Positions 36,064 through 44,270 of a stretch of 64,000 nt of DNA are shown in pieces. The notes under the pieces were generated by a model, which had not been told where the DNA came from, did not search any database, and worked only from the letters and a program-made list of their open reading frames with translations. Source of the stretch: Bacillus sp. M6-12 (GTDB lineage: Bacteria > Bacillota > Bacilli > Bacillales > DSM-1321); contig NZ_PGVF01000027.1 of assembly GCF_002860285.1 (NCBI RefSeq), positions 186,001-250,000 on the forward strand. Direction: 5' to 3'. The number at the start of each line of letters is the position of its first letter. Positions within the stretch are counted from its first letter, which is position 1. The position numbers and the translations under genes are program-made.

Positions 36064-37078
36064 CATGGCTTTTCAGCTTCCCTCCAGTTTGAATGCTGTG
36101 ATGCCTCCTGAGAGGCGGGGCATCCGCAGGGACCGTGTCAGGATGATGGTATTGGACCGCCAGTCAGGCGCTACGCGGCATGACGAGTTTTATCATATTG
36201 ACCGTTATTTAAAACGCGGTGATTTAATTGTTTTGAATAACAGCAGAACTGTCCCGGCAAGACTGACAGCAGATCTTCTTAGAATGAATTCACTGATTGC
36301 ATCTGCAGCGGAAGTAAGGCTGGCCCGGCGCCGCAGCGAATCCGTCTGGGAGGTGTGGATTGTTACAGAAAAAGCAAAAATTGGGGATAAACTATATTTC
36401 TCCGAGAGCCTTTATGGCACCATCATAGAAGAAAAAGAGAATTCCCCGATTCACATTGTTGAATTTTCAAAGACTGGAATTGAATTGTATTTCGAGATTT
36501 ATTCGCTTGGAGAACCTGTACGCTATGAGTATATCGATCACCCTTGGGCTTTGGATTACTATCAAACTGTTTTTGCGTCGATTCCCGGATCAGTGGAAAT
36601 GCCTTCGGCGGGAAGAGCATTCAGCTGGGAGCTTTTATTCAAGTTGCAGAAGAAGGGGATAAAAATAGCTTATCTGCAGCTGCATACAGGGTTGAGCTAT
36701 CTGTTGGACGATGAAATGGAAAGCAGGCCTGAGGATAACTATGAAGAATATAATATTCCCGCTGAAACGATGGAAGCGATTTTAAAAACAAGAGCTTCAG
36801 GCGGACGCGTCATTGCCGCAGGTACCACAGTTGTCCGGGCGGTTGAATCTGCAGTATGCCGGACAGCCTCTGCTGGAGTAACCAATTTGTATATAGATTC
36901 CAGCCATAAATTAGCATTGGTGGATGGAATCATTACTGGGCTGCACGAACCGGAAGCAAGTCATCTTGATATGCTGTCGGCCTTTGTCCCGGAAGATAAG
37001 CTGCTGAAAGCCTATCAAGTTGCGATAGAACAGTGTTATTTATGGCATGAATTTGGCGATGTGAATTTGATTGTTTAG
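36050..37078 (+). CDS. QueA-like S-adenosylmethionine:tRNA ribosyltransferase-isomerase paralog
   Basis: 342-residue QueA-fold protein. Family segments seen are RDRVRMMVLDRQSGATRHDEFYHIDRYLKRGDLIVLNNSRTVPARL, DYYQTVFASIPGSVEMPSAGRAF and GRVIAAGTTVVRAVES (quoted by short parts). QueA converts preQ1 at tRNA position 34 to epoxyqueuosine using SAM. Here it lies outside the usual ruv-queA-tgt cluster and has divergent motifs, so it may be a second QueA with another role. GTG 36050 has AGAGGTG 8 bases upstream. Confidence 0.8.
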   Translation: MAASNMAFQLPSSLNAVMPPERRGIRRDRVRMMVLDRQSGATRHDEFYHIDRYLKRGDLIVLNNSRTVPARLTADLLRMNSLIASAAEVRLARRRSESVWEVWIVTEKAKIGDKLYFSESLYGTIIEEKENSPIHIVEFSKTGIELYFEIYSLGEPVRYEYIDHPWALDYYQTVFASIPGSVEMPSAGRAFSWELLFKLQKKGIKIAYLQLHTGLSYLLDDEMESRPEDNYEEYNIPAETMEAILKTRASGGRVIAAGTTVVRAVESAVCRTASAGVTNLYIDSSHKLALVDGIITGLHEPEASHLDMLSAFVPEDKLLKAYQVAIEQCYLWHEFGDVNLIV

Positions 37079-37095
37079 AAGGGAGTTTGGAGGAA

Positions 37096-37443
37096 ATGCA
37101 GCTTCACCATGTTGCCCTGGAGGTAAAAGATTTAGAGAAGTCGGTGGATTTTTATACGAACAGCTTAGGCTTTAAAGTAGACACCAGCCTTGTTTGGTCG
37201 GGCCAAAAAATCAGCTTTCTGGCGCTCGGCGATTTCCGTCTTGAACTTATTGAGCAGACAGATGAAGGAGAAATTTCAGACCGGTCGCATATATGCTTTA
37301 AGGTTGATGCCATCGAACCGATCGTAAGCCGTCTGGGTGAATCAGCTGTTGACGAAGGTCCTTATATGCTTGAAAATGGCTGGAGAATCATCTTTTGCAA
37401 GGGGACGGACGGGGAAATATTAGAGTTTTTAGAGGAAGCGTAA
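37096..37443 (+). CDS. VOC/glyoxalase-like metalloprotein
   Basis: 115-residue single-domain vicinal-oxygen-chelate protein. It has two half-repeats: HHVALEVKDLEKSVDFYTNSLGF and SHICFKVDAIEPIVSRL. Metal ligands His and Glu are placed as in glyoxalase I (His4, Glu about 55, His about 65, Glu about 113 in EILEFLE). ATG 37096 is 10 bases after AAGGGAG; GGAGG is too close for it. Last gene of the SDR-QueA-like-VOC operon. Confidence 0.85.
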   Translation: MQLHHVALEVKDLEKSVDFYTNSLGFKVDTSLVWSGQKISFLALGDFRLELIEQTDEGEISDRSHICFKVDAIEPIVSRLGESAVDEGPYMLENGWRIIFCKGTDGEILEFLEEA

Positions 37444-37464
37444 ATGGGGAAGTTTGAAATGTAT

Positions 37465-37513
37465 ATAAAAAAGTAGAGAGAAGGGGGACAAACATACGTC
37501 CGTCTTCTCTCTA
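37465..37513 (-). terminator. Terminator serving yqkD (minus) and possibly VOC gene
   Basis: AGAGAGAAG (37475-37483)/CTTCTCTCT (37504-37512) with a T-run on the minus strand (CTTTTTTA). The plus strand has no T-run, so the leftward gene benefits most. Confidence 0.7.
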
Positions 37514-37518
37514 GTATC

Positions 37519-38439
37519 CTATCCTTGGACAGGCAAAACATATTCTTCAAGGAAATCATCAATTACCTTCTCATACTCCTGAGGGTTTTCGTTATATGAC
37601 TGGGCATGTGAACCTTTCTCAGCGATATACAGCTTTTTCGGGCCTTCTTTTTCCTCGAATAGCCGATTTGTCATCTCTGCAGGGATAAAATCATCGTCCT
37701 GGCTGTGAATGAACAGGACCGGGCTTTTAATATTTTTGATAGAGTGCAATGGAGCAACATCGTCTATCCTCCATCCAGCACGCAGCTTCAGGAACCGGTC
37801 AGCAATCGGCAGGACCATCCAGGAAGGAAGCGGCGGTACCTCTGCCTTTAGCCGATGAACAAGCTGCCCGCGGAAATCTGAAAAAGGACAGTCAGCGATA
37901 TAAAAGCTGGCCCCATCCTCAACCATCCCCCCATACAGCAGAGCAGTTGCGGCACCCATCGATTCACCGTGGATGCCAAGGATAATGTCAGAGCCTTTTT
38001 GCCTTTTTAATTCTTTAATGACTGACTGCAGATCGAACTTTTCATAGTAGCCGTATGAGCTGGTTGTTCCGCCTGACTTACCGTGGCGGCGATGGTCGTA
38101 AATAACAGCATTAAAGCCGCGCTTTAAAAAGATATTCATATATTTAACTGAATTAAACCGATTTTCGGTAACGCCATGGCAAATGATAACCCACTTATTT
38201 GCAGCGTGCGGTTCCACGAATTCGCAATGCAAATCATAGCCGAATGAAGAAGGTACTGTTACATCTGTTTTCGGCAATGCTTCATATTCCTTAAGATTCA
38301 GCCGCTTCGCTGAAATTTCCCTCTGATGAATGAGCTGTTCTTCCTTCTTTTTCATATACATCACACGGTTTGTAAAATATAGTCCGATGCCAATAACGTA
38401 GGTGAATATCCCAAGCGTGAAAATAAGAAACTTTTTCAT
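37519..38439 (-). CDS. YqkD, membrane-anchored alpha/beta hydrolase
   Basis: 306-residue protein with an N-terminal signal anchor (residues 4-22) and an alpha/beta hydrolase domain. The oxyanion segment is ICHGVTENR; the nucleophile elbow is GIHGESMGAA (Ser within GESMG at about residue 161); Asp in FIHSQDDDFIP and His in KGSHAQSY complete the triad. The start region has GGAGGCGCGC upstream. Ortholog by position. Substrate unknown. Confidence 0.88.
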   Translation of the reverse strand: MKKFLIFTLGIFTYVIGIGLYFTNRVMYMKKKEEQLIHQREISAKRLNLKEYEALPKTDVTVPSSFGYDLHCEFVEPHAANKWVIICHGVTENRFNSVKYMNIFLKRGFNAVIYDHRRHGKSGGTTSSYGYYEKFDLQSVIKELKRQKGSDIILGIHGESMGAATALLYGGMVEDGASFYIADCPFSDFRGQLVHRLKAEVPPLPSWMVLPIADRFLKLRAGWRIDDVAPLHSIKNIKSPVLFIHSQDDDFIPAEMTNRLFEEKEGPKKLYIAEKGSHAQSYNENPQEYEKVIDDFLEEYVLPVQG

Positions 38440-38485
38440 CGAGCGCGCGCCTCCGAGGTTTTTTCTTTATTTTACCATGTGCCTG

Positions 38486-39361
38486 CTACCGATAATAGTT
38501 TTCCAAAAAGGCTTTCATATCACTATTTATTTCTGCGAGAGTTTCACTGTTTGAAAAATGCCCGCAGTTATAGAGATTGCATACTGGAAGATGTGGAAAT
38601 ATTTCAGATGCCCGCTGGGTAAGCTTCTCACCCGGAAAGAAGACATCTTCCTTGCATCCAATTACCATTGTTGGAGCCGCATAATTCTCAAGGTCAGCTT
38701 TATTGGCTATTTTGGGCATTTCCTTCTCCAATTTTACGCTGCGGAAAATTTCGCCGATAATAGCAGCATCAAGGGGCTTCATACTGTTAAGGGACATGGC
38801 ATCCGTAATCTTTTTCAGATGCTTTGCTGAGCCATTCCATTTATAAAGCAAGAGGGGAATCAATATTCGCTTGATCATCTCTCTCTTGGAATTCAAAACT
38901 ATTCCTGCAGGAGCGAATAAAAGGGAACAGGCAATTCTTTCAGGAATATGGGCCGCAAGAAGAAGAATGATTCCGCCGCCATGGGAAGGTCCCGCAAAAG
39001 CTGCAGACTCAATTTGGTAATAGTCCATTAAATCGGAAATCCAAAGCGCAAAGCTTTCGTCCTTAGCAGATGTACGATTCTCACTGCTAAGCCCTGGATG
39101 GCCAATTGTGTCAGGCGAGTATACTCTATATGTATCTAACAATGATGAAAACCATGATAAAGTCATCGGATTTATGCAATTGCCTCCTTGCAGAATAAAC
39201 AAAGGTTTCCCATCCTTAGGACCGGTAACTAAAACATGGGTCCTGCCGAACGTTGTTTCAACAAAATCTCTTTCAAATGGTATTTTTAATGATTTAGTGT
39301 AGGTCTCGTAATATTCAGCTAGCCTGCTTTTTCCCTCTTCCGTTTTATAAATAGTGCCCAT
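38486..39361 (-). CDS. Alpha/beta hydrolase under TetR control
   Basis: 291-residue hydrolase. ILQGGNCINPMTLSW gives the oxyanion hole, AGPSHGGGIILLLA the nucleophile elbow (SHGGG, Ser about residue 115), Asp in VIGCKEDVFFPG and His in YNCGHFSN the rest of the triad. ATG 39361 has TTGGGGGAAA upstream; an in-frame longer start at 39433 lacks a site. It lies 92 bases downstream of a TetR gene whose operator half-site is repeated before it. Confidence 0.85.
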   Translation of the reverse strand: MGTIYKTEEGKSRLAEYYETYTKSLKIPFERDFVETTFGRTHVLVTGPKDGKPLFILQGGNCINPMTLSWFSSLLDTYRVYSPDTIGHPGLSSENRTSAKDESFALWISDLMDYYQIESAAFAGPSHGGGIILLLAAHIPERIACSLLFAPAGIVLNSKREMIKRILIPLLLYKWNGSAKHLKKITDAMSLNSMKPLDAAIIGEIFRSVKLEKEMPKIANKADLENYAAPTMVIGCKEDVFFPGEKLTQRASEIFPHLPVCNLYNCGHFSNSETLAEINSDMKAFLENYYR

Positions 39362-39395
39362 GCATATTTCCCCCAAAATTTTTTTGTATAAAAAA

Positions 39396-39413
39396 GAACG
39401 ATTGTTCATTATT
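39396..39413 (-). promoter_or_regulatory. Second TetR operator-like site before hydrolase
   Basis: GAAC-GATT-GTTC palindrome extended on one side to TTCATTATT, the same half-site as in the operator before the tetR gene (40076-40084). Confidence 0.5.
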
Positions 39414-39453
39414 ACTGCGGAAATAAAACCCATCGACTAAGGATGAGTTTTAT

Positions 39454-40044
39454 TCAGTCTTCAGATATTCTCCAATAAAAGTACAATCTAAAGATTTCCA
39501 TTGTTAGGCTTTTGATATCTTCCGGATCTTCGTACTCTCTGACAATTTGCATTAAACCTTCAAGAAAACTGGTTGACGCGGAATTTGCTATACGTATGTC
39601 GAACGGAGCGGCAGGAAATTTATGATTATATATAGATATATACATAAGAAATAGCTGGCTAATCGCATGCTTCCAATCCTCTTTAAATCTCGCGGCAGGA
39701 GTACCGTCGCTTCCGTCATATAAAATGAGGAGCAGTTTCCTGTTTTCAATCAAAAGGCTGATAAATGGGCCATTCAAAATCTGCAAAGCATCTTTCAAAT
39801 CAACAGAACCTCCCGGGTGCTTGACGGGAAGAGCAAAAAGAAGTTCAATATCCCCGGCCAAAGGCTTGGTGATGCTTTCAAACAGGGATTCCTTATTTTT
39901 ATAATAGCGATAAAGATTACCTGTAGAGACATTGGCGTTTTGTGCAATGTTCCGTATAGAAGCCCTTGCAAAGCCTTTTTCAAAGAATTCGTCTACGGCT
40001 GCGTTCATGATTGCCAGCTGCTTTTCTTTTTTTAAAATTTGCAT
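39454..40044 (-). CDS. TetR-family transcriptional regulator
   Basis: 196-residue repressor. N-terminal helix-turn-helix: AIMNAAVDEFFEKGFARASIRNIAQNANVSTGNLYRYYKNKESLFESI, then a helical ligand-binding domain ending in YFYWRISED. ATG 40044 is chosen because GAGGAT lies 13 bases upstream and homologous domains start here; the alternative at 40080 sits inside its own operator. It very likely controls itself and the downstream hydrolase gene. Confidence 0.9.
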   Translation of the reverse strand: MQILKKEKQLAIMNAAVDEFFEKGFARASIRNIAQNANVSTGNLYRYYKNKESLFESITKPLAGDIELLFALPVKHPGGSVDLKDALQILNGPFISLLIENRKLLLILYDGSDGTPAARFKEDWKHAISQLFLMYISIYNHKFPAAPFDIRIANSASTSFLEGLMQIVREYEDPEDIKSLTMEIFRLYFYWRISED

Positions 40045-40060
40045 GCTTTTCTTAATCCTC

Positions 40061-40084
40061 AATAATGAATTGATGTTCATTATT
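40061..40084 (-). promoter_or_regulatory. Perfect 9-bp inverted repeat, TetR operator
   Basis: AATAATGAA and TTCATTATT separated by 6 bases, directly upstream of the tetR start. Half-site repeated at 39405-39413. Confidence 0.7.
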
Positions 40085-40270
40085 AATGTAGCAAATAGAA
40101 CTCATAAAGTCAAAACCGTTTAGGATTCATGAGTTTTAACTCCCAGTCTATGCATGGAAATAAGCGGTATGAAAGAGCTAAACCAAAAACTTCCTAAGAG
40201 ATTTTCATTTTAATTTATTTACTTTTTTTTACCCCAAAAAATCGATGCAGTTCCGCCCCTTTTCCACACA

Positions 40271-40303
40271 AAAAAGCGATTCGGTAAAGTGAGAATCGCT
40301 TTT
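40271..40303 (-). terminator. Terminator of padR operon
   Basis: On the minus strand, AAAGCGATTC/GAATCGCTTT stem with 10-base loop, then T6. No gene is seen in 40085-40270. Confidence 0.8.
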
Positions 40304-40311
40304 ATCATGTC

Positions 40312-41346
40312 CTATTCCTTCTCTGGAAGAATTACTTCCTTGATTTCCTTTGATTTATCATCCATCCGGTAGAGGTGGTTATCTTTCCTATTCGGCCACT
40401 TTTTATCAGCAATAAAGTACAGGCTGCCATTGGATCCGAATCGCGGACGTCCGACAAAATTTCCAAAATGGGTAAGCTGGTGCTCTTTCTTTGAATTAAG
40501 ATGATAAGAAAAAAGTTCATATTTAAATGTCTTTCCTTCATACGGATTGCTGATGGATTGGTAGATTAATTCATTTCCGGAAGGGGAGAGCACTAGCTCG
40601 GTAATATCAATTTCTTTATCCGGGTCGGTTACAACGTTCAATTTCTTAGGATCATCAAGTGCTATTTCAAACACCCTCTGCTTCGTTTCAAAAGTTTCCT
40701 CGGGCGTGCTGGCATCCATGTCATCATCCATCTGAATAAAAACGGATTTTCCATCCGGTGAAACGTTAAGAGAGGTCATCGAGTATTTTTTAAGGCTGGT
40801 GCGCTGAACAGTTTCTTTTTCTTCCAGTTTGTATTCAAATACATCAAGATCATGGGTCCGTTTACTGGCAATCGGCGAGTAATTCCCAAAGGTGCCTGCT
40901 CCTAGGAAAAATAAAGAATCGCTGACAGGGGAGAAGTCTAACTCAGTTACCATATGCTCCGACTTGAATAGCTCTGTGACCTGCTTAGTACGGAGGTCGA
41001 GCAGATGGACGGTGCTTGCCAAATCCTTTTCAAGATTTTTATTGGCAGTAATAAAAGCCAACTTTGTACCGTCATTTGAAAAACTCGGATCGATAATAGA
41101 TTTGCTATTGTCAAATTCTATTGCTTTTTCGTTAATATCCAGCTTATTGTTGAAGATGTATAAACCAGGCTTTCCTCTTTTATAAGAAACGAAGGCAATC
41201 GTGTCCTGCGTGGATACATCATACTGGTCAGCAAGGCCCTCCTGTTTTTCCTGTTCTGTCTTTTCGAACTTGAAGCCCATGACTGTCAGTACCGCTGTAA
41301 GGGTGAGTACCAGTCCGCCAAAAATGAACAAATAATTTTTCCTCAT
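40312..41346 (-). CDS. TolB-like beta-propeller protein, membrane anchored
   Basis: 344-residue protein with an N-terminal transmembrane anchor (YLFIFGGLVLTLTAVLTVMG) and a WD40/TolB-like beta-propeller: repeated DPSFSNDGTKLAFIT, TELDFSPVSDSLFFLG, TSLNVSPDGKSVFIQ and TELVLSPSGNELIYQ blades. It probably faces outside the cell. Third gene of a padR-HAAS-propeller operon, 11 bases after the HAAS gene. The function of such triads is not known. Confidence 0.8.
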   Translation of the reverse strand: MRKNYLFIFGGLVLTLTAVLTVMGFKFEKTEQEKQEGLADQYDVSTQDTIAFVSYKRGKPGLYIFNNKLDINEKAIEFDNSKSIIDPSFSNDGTKLAFITANKNLEKDLASTVHLLDLRTKQVTELFKSEHMVTELDFSPVSDSLFFLGAGTFGNYSPIASKRTHDLDVFEYKLEEKETVQRTSLKKYSMTSLNVSPDGKSVFIQMDDDMDASTPEETFETKQRVFEIALDDPKKLNVVTDPDKEIDITELVLSPSGNELIYQSISNPYEGKTFKYELFSYHLNSKKEHQLTHFGNFVGRPRFGSNGSLYFIADKKWPNRKDNHLYRMDDKSKEIKEVILPEKE

Positions 41347-41357
41347 CGTTGCACCTC

Positions 41358-42218
41358 CTAGTACATCAGCTTTGGCAAGAATACCACCAGCAATATCCCG
41401 GCAATAAATAGCATTGGGACAATGGCCAAACCGTATGCCAAACGTTTATTTTTTTTCAATGCTTTTACTTGGGCAATATAAAGGCCGATCCAAATCACCG
41501 CCGGTATACAGAACGCCAGCATGATTGGCGAAAATCCGCCGATCATGATCAGGCCGCCGCCCACCATAAAAAGTGTTGCCCCAATAATAAAAATTCCTGC
41601 TGTAATGTTTAACGCGTGAATAATTTTTGTATCCTTGTTCAAGGCCTTGCTGTTTCCAAAGTTATTCAAGGTAGTAAGGTAGAGCAGCGACAGATCCAGC
41701 AGGATGACCAATCCTGCGGCAATCGGCAGTATGGAAAGGTCCAGCCCATCTGAAAGCATCCCGCCGTATAAATAAACCAGTGCATGGAGCATCAATATGC
41801 TATTGATCCACCGTTTCCGGTTTAGATGGACGCTTTTATTGGCGGCTAAATAAAAAATGAAGGAGCTTGATGCCATCGAAACCGCCATCCACATAATGAA
41901 GGCATTGCCCTCCCAAAACAGCTGGAGGCAATAAGCTGCCACTGTGTACAGAATGGAGGTCAGGGAAAGGGTAAACATCAGTTCTTTGCGGTATGGAAAC
42001 ATCGCCTGCTGTATCTGGCTGCCAATTTCTCCTTCATTGCCGAACAGATCCATGGCTTTTTTTTCCGCTTCCTCTTTACTTAATCCTTCCTCGATTAATT
42101 GGTCACGGGACATTTTCAGATGAATAAGCAGTTCTTCATATAAATCTTCCTTTTCTTCTTTTGAACAATCTGTATGCCGCACAATGTTTTCAACAAAGCG
42201 TTCGAGTCCGGATTTCAT
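41358..42218 (-). CDS. HAAS/DUF1700-domain membrane protein
   Basis: 286-residue protein. The N-terminal ~65 residues are the HAAS-type cytoplasmic domain (VRHTDCSKEEKEDLYEELLIHLKMSRDQLIEEGLSKEEAEKKAMDLFG, quoted as its start and the EEAEKKAMDLFG end). Six or more transmembrane helices follow. Such proteins sit beside PadR repressors and are thought to anchor or modulate them. The ATG overlaps the padR stop by 4 bases. Confidence 0.85.
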   Translation of the reverse strand: MKSGLERFVENIVRHTDCSKEEKEDLYEELLIHLKMSRDQLIEEGLSKEEAEKKAMDLFGNEGEIGSQIQQAMFPYRKELMFTLSLTSILYTVAAYCLQLFWEGNAFIMWMAVSMASSSFIFYLAANKSVHLNRKRWINSILMLHALVYLYGGMLSDGLDLSILPIAAGLVILLDLSLLYLTTLNNFGNSKALNKDTKIIHALNITAGIFIIGATLFMVGGGLIMIGGFSPIMLAFCIPAVIWIGLYIAQVKALKKNKRLAYGLAIVPMLFIAGILLVVFLPKLMY

Positions 42219-42538
42219 GAAAATCCCTCCGAACTTTTTCTGATTAGGTTCTCCATAAGCTGAAAGTCCTTGCGCTTTTGTGCCAATTCGGTGATCCCGG
42301 TTTCAGTAATCTTATAATATTTCCGCCTGCCTGCATCCGTTTCACTCCAATATGACTCAATAGTCTGCTTTCGCTCCAGGCGTTTAAGCGCAGGGTATAG
42401 AGTTCCTTCGCTCATTTCGTAACGCTCATCACTCAGCTGTTTTAAAATTTTAGTAATCTCATATCCGTATAAATCCTTTTGGGAAATCAGCGAAAGCAGC
42501 AGAAGGTCAATACTGCCTTTCATCATTTCTTTATCCAT
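42215..42538 (-). CDS. PadR-family transcriptional regulator
   Basis: 107-residue winged-helix repressor. Typical LLLLSLISQKDLYGYEITKIL, MSEGTLYPALKRLERK (recognition helix) and YYKITETG wing. ATG 42538 has GGAGGGAA 5 bases upstream, whereas a longer in-frame start at 42709 covers the promoter and operator. It probably represses its own operon through the palindrome just upstream. Confidence 0.92.
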   Translation of the reverse strand: MDKEMMKGSIDLLLLSLISQKDLYGYEITKILKQLSDERYEMSEGTLYPALKRLERKQTIESYWSETDAGRRKYYKITETGITELAQKRKDFQLMENLIRKSSEGFS

Positions 42539-42573
42539 TTGAGTTCCCTCCATTGTTAATATATGGTTATTGT

Positions 42574-42593
42574 AATACGAGGTACATCGTATT
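42574..42593 (-). promoter_or_regulatory. Inverted repeat, probable PadR operator
   Basis: AATACGA-GGTACA-TCGTATT, 36 bases upstream of the padR ATG. The ATAC...GTAT half-sites match the PadR consensus ATGT/ATAC-8N-ACAT/GTAT type. Confidence 0.65.
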
Positions 42594-42912
42594 GCAAGGG
42601 ATAAATTATTATAGGAGGGGAAAACGAAACCTTGTTGTGGATCACTCAGGTTAAATTGGTTAAAGCAGTTATGAAAAAAGGAATTTGAAGGGTTTTTCAA
42701 GAAGTACATATAATTGGAAAATATAAGAGTGAAATTGGAAAATGAAGATTATAATGATCGAACCTATAAAAGTAAAAAAGAATTTAGGGTGAAAAATTTA
42801 CATCCATTTTAGTATCCAGCCGCAGGGGTTTGGACTCCCTGCTCGTTTGAAAGGAGGGTTAATAGTCTAGCCGCGAGCCGTGTTATAATAAAAGGGTAAG
42901 GGAGGTTACATA

Positions 42913-43170
42913 ATGAAGAAAAAGAGGCAAAACCAAGATAGAGTAAGCAATAAACCACAAACCAATGGCGCCCTCACACTGGGGGACATGGTTAATCAGG
43001 AAATACTCGCTAAGCTGAAAAACACAAAAAATGAGCTTTCTTTGGCAGAAAAGAAAAGACATGAAGAAGAGGAAGCAAAGAGAGCGTTTGAACGCAAACA
43101 GAAAGAAAAAAATAAATCATTTGAAGAGCTGCTGAACGAAAGCAGCACTGACTGGCGGAACTTTAAATAG
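42913..43170 (+). CDS. YqkE/DUF3886 family protein
   Basis: 85-residue, highly charged protein. A long Lys/Glu/Arg-rich helix (about residues 35-72, AEKKRHEEEEAKRAFERKQKEKNK) is followed by the family's conserved SFEELLNESSTDW end. Likely a coiled coil. TATAAT at 42874-42879 and AAGGGAGG upstream support expression. B. subtilis ortholog by position; function unknown. The preceding 42594-42900 gap contains nothing else I can identify. Confidence 0.85.
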   Translation: MKKKRQNQDRVSNKPQTNGALTLGDMVNQEILAKLKNTKNELSLAEKKRHEEEEAKRAFERKQKEKNKSFEELLNESSTDWRNFK

Positions 43171-43171
43171 A

Positions 43172-43211
43172 AAAAAATAACGCTTTTCCTTTGCGGGAAA
43201 AGCGTTATTTA
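43172..43211. terminator. Bidirectional terminator after yqkE
   Basis: AATAACGCTTTTCC/GGGAAAAGCGTTATT, 14 pairs, T/A runs on both sides. Confidence 0.88.
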
Positions 43212-43235
43212 GAAGGAAAGAATAATACTTATTTT

Positions 43236-43349
43236 TCAAGGGTTATAAATTTTTAAATTTAAATAAACTGTTAAAAAGGAACCGGACAAAAAGAATAAAA
43301 TTTGCCCAAAAATAGTGTTTGGAGTAATGAAATTAAGTATTTCCAGCAT
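43236..43349 (-). CDS. Possible small membrane protein
   Basis: A 37-residue minus-strand ORF (or 41 residues from GTG 43361) that encodes MLEILNFITPNTIFGQILFF and one transmembrane helix, ending LKIYNP. GGCGGTGAG lies 7 bases before the ATG, and the stop is followed by the bidirectional terminator at 43172-43211. No known homolog comes to mind. It could equally be chance in AT-rich DNA. Confidence 0.35.
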   Translation of the reverse strand: MLEILNFITPNTIFGQILFFLSGSFLTVYLNLKIYNP

Positions 43350-43401
43350 TCTTTTTCTCACCGCCCTAATGTTTTAAGTTAACATAAATTTTGTATCGTG
43401 T

Positions 43402-43425
43402 TACGATATAATTAATTATATCGTA
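43402..43425 (+). promoter_or_regulatory. Perfect 24-bp palindrome, probable MarR operator
   Basis: TACGATATAATT followed directly by its reverse complement, 38 bases before the marR start. A weaker half (TCGTATTAAGATA) overlaps its right arm. Confidence 0.75.
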
Positions 43426-43463
43426 TTAAGATATTTCCATCAATAGGAAAGAAGGTAACACTT

Positions 43464-43856
43464 TTGGATTCTTTGTTATCAAAAGAGGTTTATGTGTATT
43501 TGGGTGAGTTTCGATATCAAATAAGGAAATTTCAGAATTTCAGTGACAAAGCTGCCAGGGACAACGGACTTACTTCCCAGCAGCATCAGCTGCTTTTAGC
43601 CATCATGGGTTACCCGGGCAGGGATTTTGTTACGACGGGTGAGCTCGCTGAGCGTATGCAAATTACGAATCATGCCTGTGTTGGGCTGATTGACAGATGT
43701 GAACATTTAGAGCTAGTTTCAAGAAGGCAAAATCCGGAAGATGGGCGCAGTGTACTGATAGAAGTTACTGAAAAGGGAAGAAAAATTCTGGAACGGCTGT
43801 CAGAAATTCATCTAGATGAAATAAGGCGGATTGAAATATTTAAAAAAATAATATAG
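43464..43856 (+). CDS. MarR-family transcriptional regulator
   Basis: 130-residue winged-helix regulator. NGLTSQQHQLLLAIMGYPG leads to the helix-turn-helix TTGELAERMQITNHACVGLIDRCEHLELVSRRQNPEDGRSVLIEVTEKG with the DxR wing (DGRSV). TTG start at 43464 with AGAAGGT upstream. The protein is slightly short at its C-terminus for the family, but the dimer helices are present. Autoregulation through the 24-bp palindrome is very likely. No target gene follows directly. Confidence 0.9.
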   Translation: MDSLLSKEVYVYLGEFRYQIRKFQNFSDKAARDNGLTSQQHQLLLAIMGYPGRDFVTTGELAERMQITNHACVGLIDRCEHLELVSRRQNPEDGRSVLIEVTEKGRKILERLSEIHLDEIRRIEIFKKII

Positions 43857-44270
43857 CTGGGAATGGCCGGCTGACATACGAAATTTTTTATGATCTGGAA
43901 TCTCTTTTTCTATTCTTTTTTTTTGTTAGTTACACTTTCCTAAGGCTGTATTTCTCTAGTGATTTGAAATAGATAATTAGTTTCTTTGATTTTAGTTTTA
44001 ATTGTATCAATTATCGGAATTCCTACATTTACTTGTTGCCACCCAAAAGAGTTTAAGATGTTGTCATAGGAATTAGCCGGCTGGCAGGAATCCTGCTGGA
44101 GATTGTCGAAAATAAACTTGTAATCGTCAAAATGCTGTTTCAGGCTTTGATTACCATACTTATGAAATGGTAATTAAGCCTGCAAAAGCAGTCAGACCCT
44201 GAGGTGATACCCTGGAATTGCTAGTTAATCAGATAGAAAACTTCTTGTTTGGAAAGGAATCGAAAGCAAA
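43857..44270. other. Non-coding gap with possible coding debris
   Basis: 414 bases. No intact gene. A stretch at about 44059-44170 on the plus strand reads as a hydrophobic peptide (VVIGISRLAGILLEIVENKL, then a stop), which could be a remnant of a membrane protein. No terminator stronger than T-rich tracts is seen; the end holds the ribosome site of the next gene. Confidence 0.4.
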
